DNA of 64,000 nucleotides. It comes from Carpediemonas membranifera (Eukaryota; Fornicata). The position numbers and the translations under genes are program-made. Shown here piece after piece: positions 54,228 through 64,000 of this stretch (position 1 is its first letter; each line of letters starts with the position of its first letter). The notes below the pieces were generated by a model. The model saw nothing but the letters and a program-made list of their open reading frames with translations, searched no databases and was not told the DNA's origin. The DNA lies in assembly GCA_019828565.1 (NCBI GenBank), contig JAHDYR010000025.1:62001-126000 (forward strand), written 5' to 3'.

Positions 54228-57107
54228 ATGGAAAGCGAACACGACGTCGCGCAAGAGTGTGGACTTCAGAATGAGCCCACTACGTCTCCTTCTTCACCCG
54301 AAGATCTCAAGAACAGCAACTCCAAGCACTTCGGCATTTTCGGTGTTGTTTTTAAGCCTGTTTTCACTGAGGTTTGGGCCGTCCTCGTTCAGACGGTATT
54401 TTTGGTCGTTAAGCACTTCCTGATCAGCATTAGATCATTCTCATCCACCGCGTTCCACATCTTGAATCCCATTGTTTTCGTGGCCGCCGTCTGGGCCCTG
54501 CAGCAAGCCTTGGACCAGTTTGACCTCCTCCCCGCTGGATATAACAAGGAGGATGGCTTCACCGTCGACCACACCGCCTACCAAGTCCCCACCTGCACGC
54601 CCGGCGACTCTGGCAGCTGCTACACGCTCATGGCAATCCCCAACAACTCTACGTTTGCCGGCGTCCTTACAAACTTCGCCACGTACGCAGGACTCGGCTC
54701 AGGCTCCGTTGCACCCATCAACACCGACATTATGGACGCCGACACTTTCAACAGCTACATGAGCACGGAGGACGCCCGCAACTCCACCCTGTTTGCCGTA
54801 GAGTTCACCAAGTACGACCTGGCTGGCGAGGGCGTCGAATACATCCTCCACTACGACCAGAACTTCTTCTCGTGCCCCCTCATGTCTGTGGCCGAGTGTA
54901 CGTCCCCATATGAGTGGCTGGAGCTCCCCATGCTCAACGCACTCGACTCCTACTTCGCCCAGCTCATCACCGGCCGCGACACCGTGTCGTATTCCCTCGG
55001 CGACATGCTCGTGCCGCCCCACCCCTCCCAGGCGTCGTTCCAGGTGTTCCTCATGTTCGGGCCCATGGTCCTCTTCGCCATCTTCTCGATCCACATGGTC
55101 ATCTTCAGCGCCCAGATCGTGCAGGAGAAGGAGAACCGCATCCGCGCCTACATGAAGGTTGTCGGCCTTCGGACCATCTCCTACTGGGCCTCGTTTATCA
55201 TTTACATGGGCACGATTATCTTCCTTAACATCATTGTCCTCATGGTCGCCGGCTGGATATTCAACTTCCGCATGTTCACCGACAACAACTTCCTGCTCCT
55301 CTTCATCTGCTTCGCCACGTACGGCATCTCCATCATCGGCCTCTGTATCCTCGTGTCTGCCGTCGTCAAGACCGCGCGTATCGCCTCCCTGGCCTCATTC
55401 GCCTTCCTGATCATCTCCGTCGTCATCGCGCCCCTGGCCTCGGGCATCCTCTTCGCCATCCTCGGCAGCGACGACACCGTCGCCAACGACGTCGCCATGC
55501 GTTTCCTCGAGGCGATCTCCCCCCTACTTTTCTACCAGAACGTCGACAAGCTCAACGCCATCTCGGACGGCACCACGGACGCCCTCAAGTTCAGCGACCT
55601 CGAATGGACGAACGACACCGAGGACGTCACCTTCCTCCGCGGCAACGTTCTCATGCTCGTCTACTCCTTCGTCTACTTTGTGATCGCCTTCTACCTCGAC
55701 TCGATCAGCGACGCCAACGGTGTCGGCAAGCACCCACTCTGGCCTCTCATCCCCTGGAAGGTCTTCACGTTCCTCGAGCCCCTTGTCAACCGCTACTGGA
55801 ACCGGATCCGCGGCCGCATCCACATCCCCCTGCTCTCTGAGCCCGCCTGGCCGCCCCTCGACGACGAGGACATCCACGCCGAGGTCCGCGCCGTCCACGA
55901 GGCCGGCCCCGACACGCCCCTGGTCGTCAAGGACCTCGTCAAGCGTTTCCGCAAGTTCCCTGTGGTCAGGTCCCCCAAGGACTTCGTCGCCGTCAAGGGC
56001 ATGAACATGATGGTCAAGCCCAACGAGCTGCTTTGCCTGCTCGGCCCCAACGGTGCCGGCAAGACCACCACCATCTCCATGCTGTCTGGCCTCTTCGCCC
56101 CCACCGCCGGCGACGGGCTCGTCTTTGGCCGCTCGATCTCGACCGAGATGCACGTCGTCCGTAAGATGACCGGCATGTGTCCCCAGCACGACGTCTGCAC
56201 CTTCCAGCAGCTCACCGCCGCCGAGCACATCATGCTCTTCGCCGCCATCAAGGGCCTCTCCATCCGCCAGCTCCGCTCCGAGGTCTCCCGGCGTATTGCT
56301 GACGTCAACCTCGAGGACCACTCGCGGTCCCGCGTCGCCGCCTTCTCTGGTGGCATGCGCCGCCGTCTGTCAATCGCCATCTCGCTCATCGGCTCCCCCC
56401 GACTGATCTTCCTCGACGAGCCCACCACCGGCCTCGACCCGGTCGTCCGTTCGACCGTCTGGGCCATCATCATGAAGCAGAAGGAGCACTCCGCCATCGT
56501 CCTCACCACCCACTCCATGGAGGAGGCCGACGTCCTCGGTGACCGCATCGCCATCATGGCTTTCGGCCGTAACCGCTGCATCGGCACGTCCATCCGCCTT
56601 AAGTCCCGCTTCGGGTCCGGCTACAAGATCATCATCTCCCCGAAGACCAGCGAGGAGGACACCGCTGTCGTCTGTCGCGGCCTGTTCGACCGCCTGTCCG
56701 CGTCCGTGCCCGAGATCGTCTTTGATAAGATCGACGGCCGTAACATGCGGATCAACCTTCCCAAGGAGGCGAACGGCCGCATGCCCGAGCTCATGACCGC
56801 CATCGACGGCATCCGCGACGACATCGACGACCTTTCCATCGAGCTGTCCACACTCGAGGATGTATTCATTACCGTCGCCAAGACCTCCCAGGCCGAGGAG
56901 TTCGCCAGCGACAACCATGACCTGCCCGACGCCACGATCGACCTGAGCCAGAGCCAGACGCCCTACCCCGGCGCCACCCCCATGGCCGGCCGGTCCCAGC
57001 ACCCCTCGATGGGCAACATGGTCCCCAGCCCTGCTTGGCAGAGCGACGCCAAGAGCGAGACCGACAGCGACGACCTCGAGACGATCCAGAGCTCGGATGA
57101 GGCTTAA
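54228..57107 (+). CDS. ABCA-type half transporter
   Basis: 959 residues from ATG 54228. One transmembrane set: a first segment at about residues 75-95, a large luminal loop with several N-glycosylation sequons (NNST, NSTL), then a cluster of six segments at about 275-500. One nucleotide-binding domain: Walker A GPNGAGKTT at about residue 606, signature FSGGMRRRLS at about 706, and Walker B with LIFLDEPTTGLDP at about 725-735, followed by a C-terminal regulatory part (LSIELSTLEDVFITV) typical of ABCA. The half-size ABCA form is known from protists. Lipid transport or trafficking is expected. Confidence 0.9.
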   Translation: MESEHDVAQECGLQNEPTTSPSSPEDLKNSNSKHFGIFGVVFKPVFTEVWAVLVQTVFLVVKHFLISIRSFSSTAFHILNPIVFVAAVWALQQALDQFDLLPAGYNKEDGFTVDHTAYQVPTCTPGDSGSCYTLMAIPNNSTFAGVLTNFATYAGLGSGSVAPINTDIMDADTFNSYMSTEDARNSTLFAVEFTKYDLAGEGVEYILHYDQNFFSCPLMSVAECTSPYEWLELPMLNALDSYFAQLITGRDTVSYSLGDMLVPPHPSQASFQVFLMFGPMVLFAIFSIHMVIFSAQIVQEKENRIRAYMKVVGLRTISYWASFIIYMGTIIFLNIIVLMVAGWIFNFRMFTDNNFLLLFICFATYGISIIGLCILVSAVVKTARIASLASFAFLIISVVIAPLASGILFAILGSDDTVANDVAMRFLEAISPLLFYQNVDKLNAISDGTTDALKFSDLEWTNDTEDVTFLRGNVLMLVYSFVYFVIAFYLDSISDANGVGKHPLWPLIPWKVFTFLEPLVNRYWNRIRGRIHIPLLSEPAWPPLDDEDIHAEVRAVHEAGPDTPLVVKDLVKRFRKFPVVRSPKDFVAVKGMNMMVKPNELLCLLGPNGAGKTTTISMLSGLFAPTAGDGLVFGRSISTEMHVVRKMTGMCPQHDVCTFQQLTAAEHIMLFAAIKGLSIRQLRSEVSRRIADVNLEDHSRSRVAAFSGGMRRRLSIAISLIGSPRLIFLDEPTTGLDPVVRSTVWAIIMKQKEHSAIVLTTHSMEEADVLGDRIAIMAFGRNRCIGTSIRLKSRFGSGYKIIISPKTSEEDTAVVCRGLFDRLSASVPEIVFDKIDGRNMRINLPKEANGRMPELMTAIDGIRDDIDDLSIELSTLEDVFITVAKTSQAEEFASDNHDLPDATIDLSQSQTPYPGATPMAGRSQHPSMGNMVPSPAWQSDAKSETDSDDLETIQSSDEA

Positions 57108-57631
57108 GTGAGTAAAGATAAGTTTGAAGTCGTTGTTTTATTACAGCCTGATTCCGGACTGGTTACCGGCATTAGGATGTCATGATCTGAAGGAGATCAG
57201 TTGACCGCAGGGGGAGATGACAACGATGAGCCGGCAATCAATGCTATGCCGGTATGCACAAGTGTTGATGTGAATTTAATGAAGAGCAGAGAAGATGGTG
57301 TGACGATTGGGGCCTCAGGATGAACTTGGGCACACAAAAAAATGTGATAACATGCCCAAGCGAGACACAGACGCTGGATTGAGATGAGAGGGGGGATGAA
57401 GTGTTGCAGATCCAGAATCATCATCACGTAATCACGAACTGCATTGTGCCCTGCAGGATTAGAATGATCCATTTATGAGCCAACTCACGTGAAGGGAAAG
57501 GTTAGAATTGTTGAGTCCAAAACACACAGTGATCCAAGCAGCATCAGGATCGCAGTGTGGTTCATCATACTCTATCAACCGTGCGCAGCATATCACGCGC
57601 GCTGCAGCGCGTGCTTGCTCAACTTCGCAAG
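57108..57631. other. Intergenic region 3' of ABCA
   Basis: No gene seen. It contains one copy (57220-57311) of a degenerate repeat also present at 58610-58706, and GCAGGATTAG at about 57453, which is likewise present just upstream of the Fanzor-like gene. Confidence 0.5.
57220..57311 (+). repeat. Degenerate direct repeat flanking Fanzor-like gene, copy 1
   Basis: Shares ACAAGTGT, GAAGTGAATTTAAT-like and CGATTG blocks in the same order and spacing with 58610-58706; I judge identity at roughly two thirds by eye. Confidence 0.5.
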
Positions 57632-58474
57632 TTAATGATAGCGAGGAAGAGCACCTCTCTGGGAGTGGAAAGGAGATTGCTCTATCTGATCTGAAGTTGC
57701 ATCGAAGGTGCACCAATGGATGTTCTCGCTGGCGCTCTTATCTCGGTGAGAGAGATTGAGAAGTATGTCTCTCTGCTCGGGATGCCGACGTAGCCGTTCA
57801 ACGCGCCATGGAGCTCCCTCGCACGCGGGATTCTGGCAGAGCATGGTGCGGTGTGTGTGCACCACACGTCTGAAGTGTGCTTTGCAGTATGGGCACACGA
57901 TGGAAGTGCGGAATTCGGAGACCATCGTGACAGTCACGACGACGTTGTGCCGGAGCATTATGCCAGGAAGTGCTCGAGCAAAGTGGCGGTACGGAGCACA
58001 GGAGGGAGTGCCGGCAGAACCGAACAGTGCAGCCCCATACGCGACTTCGAGGTGAATGGGCTCCGAGGGGCGCCCGCCGAGATCATCCAGGAGTTGACGT
58101 CCAGCCCGGGCGAAGTGCTTCTGGCGCAGACAGTGATTGGCAAAAGTCGCACGGCGGAAACACTTTCTCGTCCCCTCGTTGATGATCTGAACGATGTTCT
58201 CATGGACAAACCTAATCGACTGTTTGAGAGCCTCTAGACTTGTCGTTTTGAACGATGCTGCGCTCATATTCACGCGGAAAGAGGGGGTGGCAGTGTAGCC
58301 ACACTTAGCGAGTACGCCAGATACACTCTGCCCGTCTGGGCGGCGGATCGTGTAGCCGCCCAGCGACCGAGCACCAGGGTCGAAGCCCATGAGAGCTTGA
58401 ATGTCCGGGGCAGGAGTAGCCTCGGCGTCATCCTGACCGAGCCGAGCCCGCTTGTTATTGTTAAGCTTATCCAT
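57632..58474 (-). pseudogene. Fanzor/TnpB-like RNA-guided nuclease, RuvC part only
   Basis: 280 residues from ATG 58474. It begins almost directly at a RuvC-I motif (ALMGFDPGARSLGGY, Asp32), then a helical region, HLEVAYGAALFGSAG (RuvC-II, with the Glu in HLEV or its neighbour), VSEFRTSIVCPYC, a second Cys pair (CQNPAC) forming the zinc ribbon, and HPEQRDILLNLSH (RuvC-III-like R-D-x3-N). The order and the EFRTSxxCxxC signature match eukaryotic Fanzor and bacterial TnpB. Those proteins carry 200 or more residues (wedge and REC) before RuvC-I; these are absent, so this is probably an N-terminally truncated remnant, or upstream exons were missed. Confidence 0.7.
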
Positions 58475-58912
58475 TTGTGCCGCGCAGGATTAGTTGTTGA
58501 GTCTAAAGGCTGAACCTGTTTAGTCCCCTGGAGTTCATCCCGGGGGGTTGACAGCCTAAGCCTTCTTCACATGAACCATCTAAATACCCATAGTGAATAC
58601 CACAGTGTATAAGAGCCGACGATGAACACCATTACCAGCATATACAAGTGTAGAAGTGAATTTAATGTGGAATAGAAGACAATGAGACGACGTGTGAGCG
58701 ATTGTGATGTTTGCTGTGCTGACGTCCACGAAGAAGACGCTTTGTGGAAGCCCTGGAGAAGACGATCTCCCTACCGACTTAAGACGTGAGTAGGAGGGAG
58801 ACAGGGCAGTGTTGCGCAGTATAAACACATTGTTTGACCCTTCAATAGCACATCCATTGTGTGGCAAAACTGCACAACAAACCAATTTTCGGCAGTACCA
58901 GACACCAAGCGC
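58475..58912. other. Intergenic region Fanzor-like / formin
   Basis: 438 bp, no gene seen. It holds the second copy of the degenerate repeat (58610-58706) and the formin leader; no guide-RNA-like structured end could be assigned with confidence. Confidence 0.45.
58610..58706 (+). repeat. Degenerate direct repeat flanking Fanzor-like gene, copy 2
   Basis: Partner of 57220-57311 about 1.39 kb away. The pair brackets the Fanzor-like frame, as expected for the decayed ends of an inserted element, but paralogous UTR sequence is an alternative. Confidence 0.5.
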
Positions 58913-61900
58913 ATGGTAAAGGTACATGTGGGTGGCCATAAGATCAAAGTTGGACCATCCATCAAGGGGCGCCGAAATGGAGGCGGTACGGCCGATTCTC
59001 CCAATGCAGGCAGCCACCTTTCGCTCGGAGGAGCTTCCCTTCCTCCGATGCCGCCCCCAGAAGAACTTAGAGCCAAAATGGAAAACATCTTAGACCTCAT
59101 GAACATCACAGGCCCCCAGAGGCAGATCATGCACAACATGCCTGACGAGAAGAAGTGGGAGCTCATTGTCCGTCAGCAAGAGGCGCTTGCCATTGAGCAG
59201 GAGCGCCGTGAACAAGGTAACGTCAGAGATGATCCGAAGTCCTTCATCGCCATCTTGAACTCCGAGCCGACGCTCGACAACATCCAGTCCCTCCGAATCA
59301 ACCTCAATTCAAAGACCCTCGACTGGGTCAAGGAGTTCATCGAGACAGACGGCCTCACCGTGCTGTTCAGAGTCCTCCGCGAGCTTGAGATGAAGCAGGA
59401 CCGCACCACAGAGGACGACGAGTGCGTGTTCGAGTGCATCCTGTGCGTCCGGGCCGTGATGAACAACCACAGCGGCCTGCTCGCCGTCATGGACCGCCCC
59501 AACGCCATCAGGGACCTGGGCCTGAACATCGACTCCGCGAACAACAAGACGGCCGAGCGTGTCATAGAGTTGCTCTCCGTGATCAGCATGCTCCCCAACG
59601 GCCACAAGCTGGTGATGGACGCCCTGTCACACTACCAGCTCATCCGGCGGACCCGCTCCCGCTTCGAGCCGATCATCAAGGTGCTCAAGGAATCACCCGT
59701 CGAGGCCAGGGCCGCGGCGATGATGCTCATCAACTCGATCGTCAACGCGCCCGACGACCTCTACCGTCGTATCACGCTCTTCACGGAGTTCACCAACCTC
59801 GGCCTCGATGAAGTCGTCAAAATCGGGTGCTCCTCCCAGTCGAACAGCCTCCGCATGCAGTGTGAGATCTACACCGACGCCCGGGACGGCGATAGGGAGG
59901 AGGCCGAGGAGCTCGATGACCTGGACATCGACCTCTCCTCGCCAAAGGCCATCACAGAGTCCATGATGCGTCGACTCGACGGAGAGGCCGGTTACGAAAG
60001 CATGGTCGCCGTCCTCCGCGAGTTGCTCCTCACGACGAACAAGCTGCTCGGTTCCGCGTCCGACGACGCCTGGTCAATGATCCAGAACATCGTGCACGCC
60101 CTGTACCTCCGCAAGGACGAGGAGGCCCACCTCATGGACTTCGGGCAGGGCTTCGACGAGACTGGCTTCCACGACGTCACTCTCGAGCGGCACAATGCCG
60201 AGCAGAAGGCGCGCATTGCCGAGCTTGAGCAGGACATGGATGACCTGCAAGCTCTCGTGCTGCCAGGCCCGGACGGCGAGGACGTCACGGCCAAGCTCTT
60301 CGAGTTCAAGGCCCAGATCGAGCAGCTGACCAAGGCTCTGGACGACAAGGAGGCGAGCGTCGTCAAGGAACGGACTTCATTCAAGGACACCATCGAGCGC
60401 CTCAAGGGCGACAAGACCTCCTTGAACGAGACCATCGAGGACCTCAAGCTCAAGGTCGAGCAGCGCGACAGGGAAGTCGCTAGCATCAAGGAGGCCCTCC
60501 AGGCAGCCAAGGATGAGACCACCAAAGCCCGTGAGCAGGCCGCCCTCGCTCCCCCACTCCCGCCGCCCCCCGGGCCCATGGGATCGAACGCGCCACCACC
60601 TCCGCCCATGGCAGGTGCCCCCGTGGCATGCTCCTCGGCGCCCCCGCCCCCGCCGATGGCCGGGGCCCCCGTCCCAGTGTCGTTGTCCGCTCCCCCGCCG
60701 CCCCCCATGGGAGGTGCCCCGATCAAGTCCAACGCGCCCCCTCCACCCCCCAATGATGGGCGCCCCCGTTAAGTCGAATGCCCCACCGCCGCCCCCGATG
60801 ATGGGTGCTCCCGTCAAGGCTGCTGGCGGCCCCCCACCCCCACCCCCCGATGGCTGGCGCGCCCGTCAGTGGCGGACCACCTCCCCCGCCTATGCCTGGG
60901 GCCAAGGGACCCCCGCCACCGCCCATGCCTGGCATGAAGGGCCCCGGAGGCCCTCCCCCGCCTCCGATGCCCGGAATGAAGGGACCTCCGCCTCCCCCGA
61001 TGATGCCCGGGGCTCGCGGTCCCCCGCCCCCGCCTGGTATGCCCGGCAGAGGCCCGCCTCCTCCGCCTGGCATGCCGATGCCGATGGCACAGCAGGCAAA
61101 CCCTTGGGCCAAGCCGAACGAGAAGCCGCCCAAGAAGACGAAGCCGCTCCACTGGGGCAAGATCCCCGAGAGGATGATCGAGAAGACGGTGTGGAAGGAC
61201 CTCGGCAAGACCGACCTCCCCATCGAGGATGAGTTCCTCGAGAACTTCGTGTCGGCCCCGCCCAAGCCGAAGCCCGCGTCCGCCGCCGGGCCGAAGAAGG
61301 CCGCCCCCAAGGTCATCAGCCTGCTCGAGGCGAACCGCGCGAGGAACGTCGCGATCGTCATGGCCCAGCTGCGCCAGTCACACCAGGAGACGCGCCAGGC
61401 GCTGATCGAGCTCGACGGCAACGTCATCAGCGGTGACACGTGCAAGGCCTTCCTCGAGCACGCACCCACCGAGGAGGAGCTCGACACGATCCGGGACTAC
61501 GACGGCGACGTGGCGATGCTGGGCAAGCCCGAGCAATTCTTCCTCGTCATCCAGGACGTGCCGCACCTTAAACTGCGGCTGAAGACGATGGCACTCATGG
61601 CCTTCTTTGACGGCCGTGTGAGCGACGTCCGGCCGCAGGTGCAGACGCTCATCGACTGCTTCAAGGGTCTGAATGACTCGGCCAAGTTCAAGATGACGCT
61701 GCGGATCATGCTGTCGCTCGGCAACAGGATCAACGGCGGGTCGAAGAACGGTGGCGCCTGGGGCTTCGAGCTCGCGTCCCTCGGCAAGATTGCGTCGTCC
61801 CGGGGCGCTGATAAGCGCACCATGATGCACACCGTGGCCAAGATCGCCGCCCGGATGGACGACCAGAAGACGGTCGAGCCGGCTTCAGACTGGGCCTACC

Positions 61901-62796
61901 GCATCGAGCAGGAGCGGCCTCTTCTGAACCTCGTGGACGACCTCAAGGCTGTCATCGATGCGACGCGGGTGTCTGCTGAGCAGGCTGCCAAGGAGATCAC
62001 GGCGCTCGACCGCGAGGTTGCTAGCGCCGGTATGGCGATCAAGTCGTTCGAGAACTCCACGCCTGTCGAGGGCGACAAGTTCGTTGAGAAGGTGACGAAG
62101 TTCGTCAAGGACGCACAGGGAGAGATTGACATGCTTAAGAAGCTCAACGGCGACTGGGAGAAGCTCTACGACAAGTTCGTCGAGGCCTACGGCATGAACC
62201 TCAACAAGACATCGCCCGAGGAGATCATCGAGATGATGGCTACTTTCCTCAAGACCTACGAGAAGTGCATGCAGGAGAACGCCGCTGACATCGCCAAGCT
62301 GGCCGCCGAAGAGAAGAAGAAGGCCAAGCTCGAGGCCGCGCAGAAGCGCAAGGACGCGCTCAAGGCCGCGAGGGAGGCGAAGGAGGCCGCCAAGAACAAG
62401 CCGAAGGTGCCCGACGCCGTGGCGACAGTCACCGAGGTCAAGCCGAGCGACCCGATCGAGCCCGCCGCCAGACCAGCCGACGTCGTTGAGGGCGAGGAGC
62501 CTGCCGCTCCAGCGGAAGACACGCCCAAGCCTGCGCTCGACCCGATCGAGGAGTCGCCCGACCCGATCCCCGCGGGCACGATCCCACCGACCCCGGCCAG
62601 CGAAGACATGCCGCCGCCCAGCGCCTCGATCAAGCCGATGCACGCGGTCAAGCCGTCCTTCAGCGATATCGCCAACTCCGCCGCGGCAGACCAGAAGGGC
62701 CTGCTCGACGACCTCATCGGCAGCCTCAGAGACGGTGAAGCCTTCAAGACGATCCGCCCCCGCCGCAACAGGGCGCGGAAGTCGCCGATGTTCTAA
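58913..62796 (+). CDS. Diaphanous-type formin (two frame breaks in FH1)
   Basis: Starts at ATG 58913 (MVKVHVGGHKIKVG); 1,293 residues if two extra C are ignored. Domains: GTPase-binding/FH3 armadillo region (about residues 45-430), coiled coil (about 430-545), a long FH1 with PPPPPMAGAP-type repeats (about 545-730), FH2 from KTKPLHWGKIPERMIEKTVW to about residue 1110, then a Lys/Ala helix and a C-terminal DAD-like LLDDLIGSLRDGEAF plus a basic cluster. FH1 recruits profilin-actin and FH2 nucleates and elongates actin filaments; GBD and DAD imply autoinhibition relieved by a Rho GTPase. Frame breaks lie at C6 runs 60746-60751 and 60843-60848, where the FH1 repeat phase expects five C. Confidence 0.9.
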
Positions 62797-63005
62797 GCCC
62801 CTTGTCAAGTGTATGTGTAAATCTTATCAGGACGGCCTGAAGCGTGCCGCGTGTCGAATACTTGGAGCAGGACGGCTGTTACAAGAATGAGGATGCTTGT
62901 GGCGAACAGGGGAATGGCGCTAGTTGCCGAAGGTTTCCGAAGGTTTAATGGGCTAAGCCCGAAGAATCCGCACTATTTACATGTTAATGAATGAAAAATC
63001 CGCTA

Positions 63006-63691
63006 TTACGCCGGGGGAGGCAAGTCCAAGGCGGCAGGAGCTTCGTCAGGTGAGGGATGCTCCCGGAGGGACCGCGCGCGCAGTGCGGCAGCCGTCATCC
63101 GAGCCATCTCGTTCTGCAATGCCCTACCAGAGTAGTTGTACTTGCGGAAGCTCCTAATGGCGTTCTTGGCGCGTTCGATGAACTCGGTCTTATCATCGTC
63201 GGGCCAGGCGAAGAACCTAAAGCGCCCATGCTTATGCCCACATATACGCCCCCTGTCAATGTTAGCTCGTAGACGATGCCAGCGCCGCGCCTCGCAAGGC
63301 TGGGCGTGTGGGCTTGGAGGTCATCAGAGGAAGGAATGAGGATGTCGGAGCTGGGGTCATCCCCCATAATCTCTTCGTAAATCGCCTCACCCCTGGCCCC
63401 GAGGGCGGCAAGCTCTGCTTCACTTGTCTTGGCCCGCAGTTTGGTCCACGAGATCTTGATTCTGTCGCGGTTTTTGAATATGGGCCGAAGGCTCTCCTCC
63501 ATCTCTTCCCAATGGCCATCTAACTTCTTGTGCTTGGTAGATTCCGCATCACCGTGGATAATAGTCAGAAGTTCGACTCGCTTGAGCCCAATGAACGCAA
63601 TGAGGCAATCTTCGATGCCACCTTTCTTGAAACAAATCCTCTTGCGCCTGTTGGGCTTCTGCCTCCGCTTTCTAACCGCTTTCTTCGTCAT
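63006..63691 (-). CDS. Unknown basic protein (one probable frame break)
   Basis: Starts at ATG 63691 (MTKKAVRKRRQKPNRRKR), a strongly basic head. The frame reads through EDCLIAFIGLKRVELLTIIHGD and SDILIPSSDDLQAHTPS to GIVYELTLTGG. At the C5 run 63249-63253 a one-base gain would continue into a protein-like segment (HGRFRFFAWPDDDKTEF, FRKYNYSGRALQNEM) ending at TAA 63006-63008; without it the frame runs on to 63095 with low-complexity sequence. Family not recognised. Convergent with the formin gene. Confidence 0.45.
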
Positions 63692-63789
63692 TGCAACCTC
63701 CGATAACGCACGCCGGAGACCAATCAGACTCCCAATCACATATTTTTGTGTACCGTGCACCGTTTATATTAGCCGAATAATGACCGAAT

Positions 63790-64000
63790 CTACTGCTCCT
63801 TCGCCATGTACACTGTCGCCGGGTCAACCCCATTAGCCTCCAGGATCTTGCTAGCCGCCTCCCGGGCCTGCTGCCTGAGCCTCTTCCTCTCGCCCTCCTC
63901 TATGAACGCCACCTCGAACCCGTAGTCCGCGACCCTGGCGAGGTCTGCGAGAGTCAACCCGCATTGCTCGTGGACCAGCATGTACTCGTGGGTCAACGTG
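63790..64000 (-). CDS. Adenosine deaminase-like protein, C-terminal end (5' part outside window)
   Basis: The frame is open at the right window edge. The visible 69 or so residues read LTHEYMLVHEQCGLTLADL, then VADYGFEVAFIEEGERKRL and a helical tail to the stop at 63790. The T-x-EY...GL(T/S)LxDL...GFExAF(I/L) succession is the C-terminal signature of adenosine/AMP deaminase family enzymes (purine salvage, zinc TIM barrel). The catalytic residues would lie outside the window, so subfamily and activity cannot be judged. Confidence 0.65.
   Translation of the reverse strand, partial: TLTHEYMLVHEQCGLTLADLARVADYGFEVAFIEEGERKRLRQQAREAASKILEANGVDPATVYMAKEQ

Noticed and set aside
55524-56593. Long open frames antisense to the ABCA, P4-ATPase and formin genes
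   Set aside because: They mirror GC-rich codon bias of the sense genes and have Arg/Ala/Ser-rich or Asp/Val/Gly-rich translations without motifs.
57632-58474. A generic zinc-ribbon protein instead of a Fanzor-like nuclease
   Set aside because: The GFDPGARS motif, the conserved EFRTS before the first Cys pair and the terminal R-D-x3-N are all in the RuvC/TnpB order, which a plain zinc ribbon would not explain.

Overview
The window is eukaryotic nuclear DNA, most likely from a free-living or flagellate protist. It carries a formin, a P4-ATPase flippase, a half-size ABCA transporter, a SKP1 homologue and an adenosine-deaminase-like gene, all with few or no introns. The introns that can be inferred are tiny (31, 32 and 39 nt, possibly one of 64 nt) with GT..AG ends. 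The genetic code is standard and the housekeeping genes are GC-rich. A giardin/SF-assemblin-like coiled-coil gene would fit a metamonad, but the lineage is inference and should be held loosely.

There are two compartments. From about 45.2 kb to the right edge lies an ordinary gene island: IQ/coiled-coil protein, SKP1, SF-assemblin-like protein, a disordered protein, P4-ATPase, ABCA transporter, a Fanzor-like nuclease remnant, formin, an unknown basic protein, and the C-terminus of an adenosine deaminase. From 1 to about 45.2 kb almost everything is mobile DNA.

The mobile half has three layers. (1) 1616-13093 is a giant palindrome: two 4,745-bp arms (plus 1,888 bp kept only in the right arm) around a 100-bp spacer. 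It carries SET, OTU, GNAT and transposase-like genes. A divergent gene with a caspase/CHAT-like His/Cys pair, and the end of a Cys-rich protein gene, lie just left of it. (2) 13.1-20.3 kb is a chromodomain Ty3/gypsy element on the minus strand. It is broken at the palindrome edge and preceded by an extra ORF with a Maelstrom-like DnaQ-fold domain that overlaps gag-pol by ATGA. (3) 22565-41000 is an 18,436-bp DNA transposon with 18-bp terminal inverted repeats and a CATG target duplication, sitting in the reverse transcriptase of a DIRS-like element whose two halves are now 18 kb apart. Inside it are a Cys-rich zinc-binding protein, two unknown proteins, a SET-like gene split by a small retroposon, a tandem 2,177-bp duplication, a recent gypsy element with identical 84-bp LTRs, and a large RNase-H-fold (DDE-type) transposase.

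The main conclusion is that the palindrome locus and the 18.4-kb element share a core of three homologous genes: a Cys-rich zinc protein, a SET-domain protein and a related transposase. They look like two members of one family of giant cargo-carrying DNA transposons that encode chromatin- and ubiquitin-directed enzymes (SET, OTU, GNAT, possibly a caspase-fold protease). Many frame breaks fall on 5-7-nt homopolymers, mostly C/G, so some may be assembly errors and not biological lesions.
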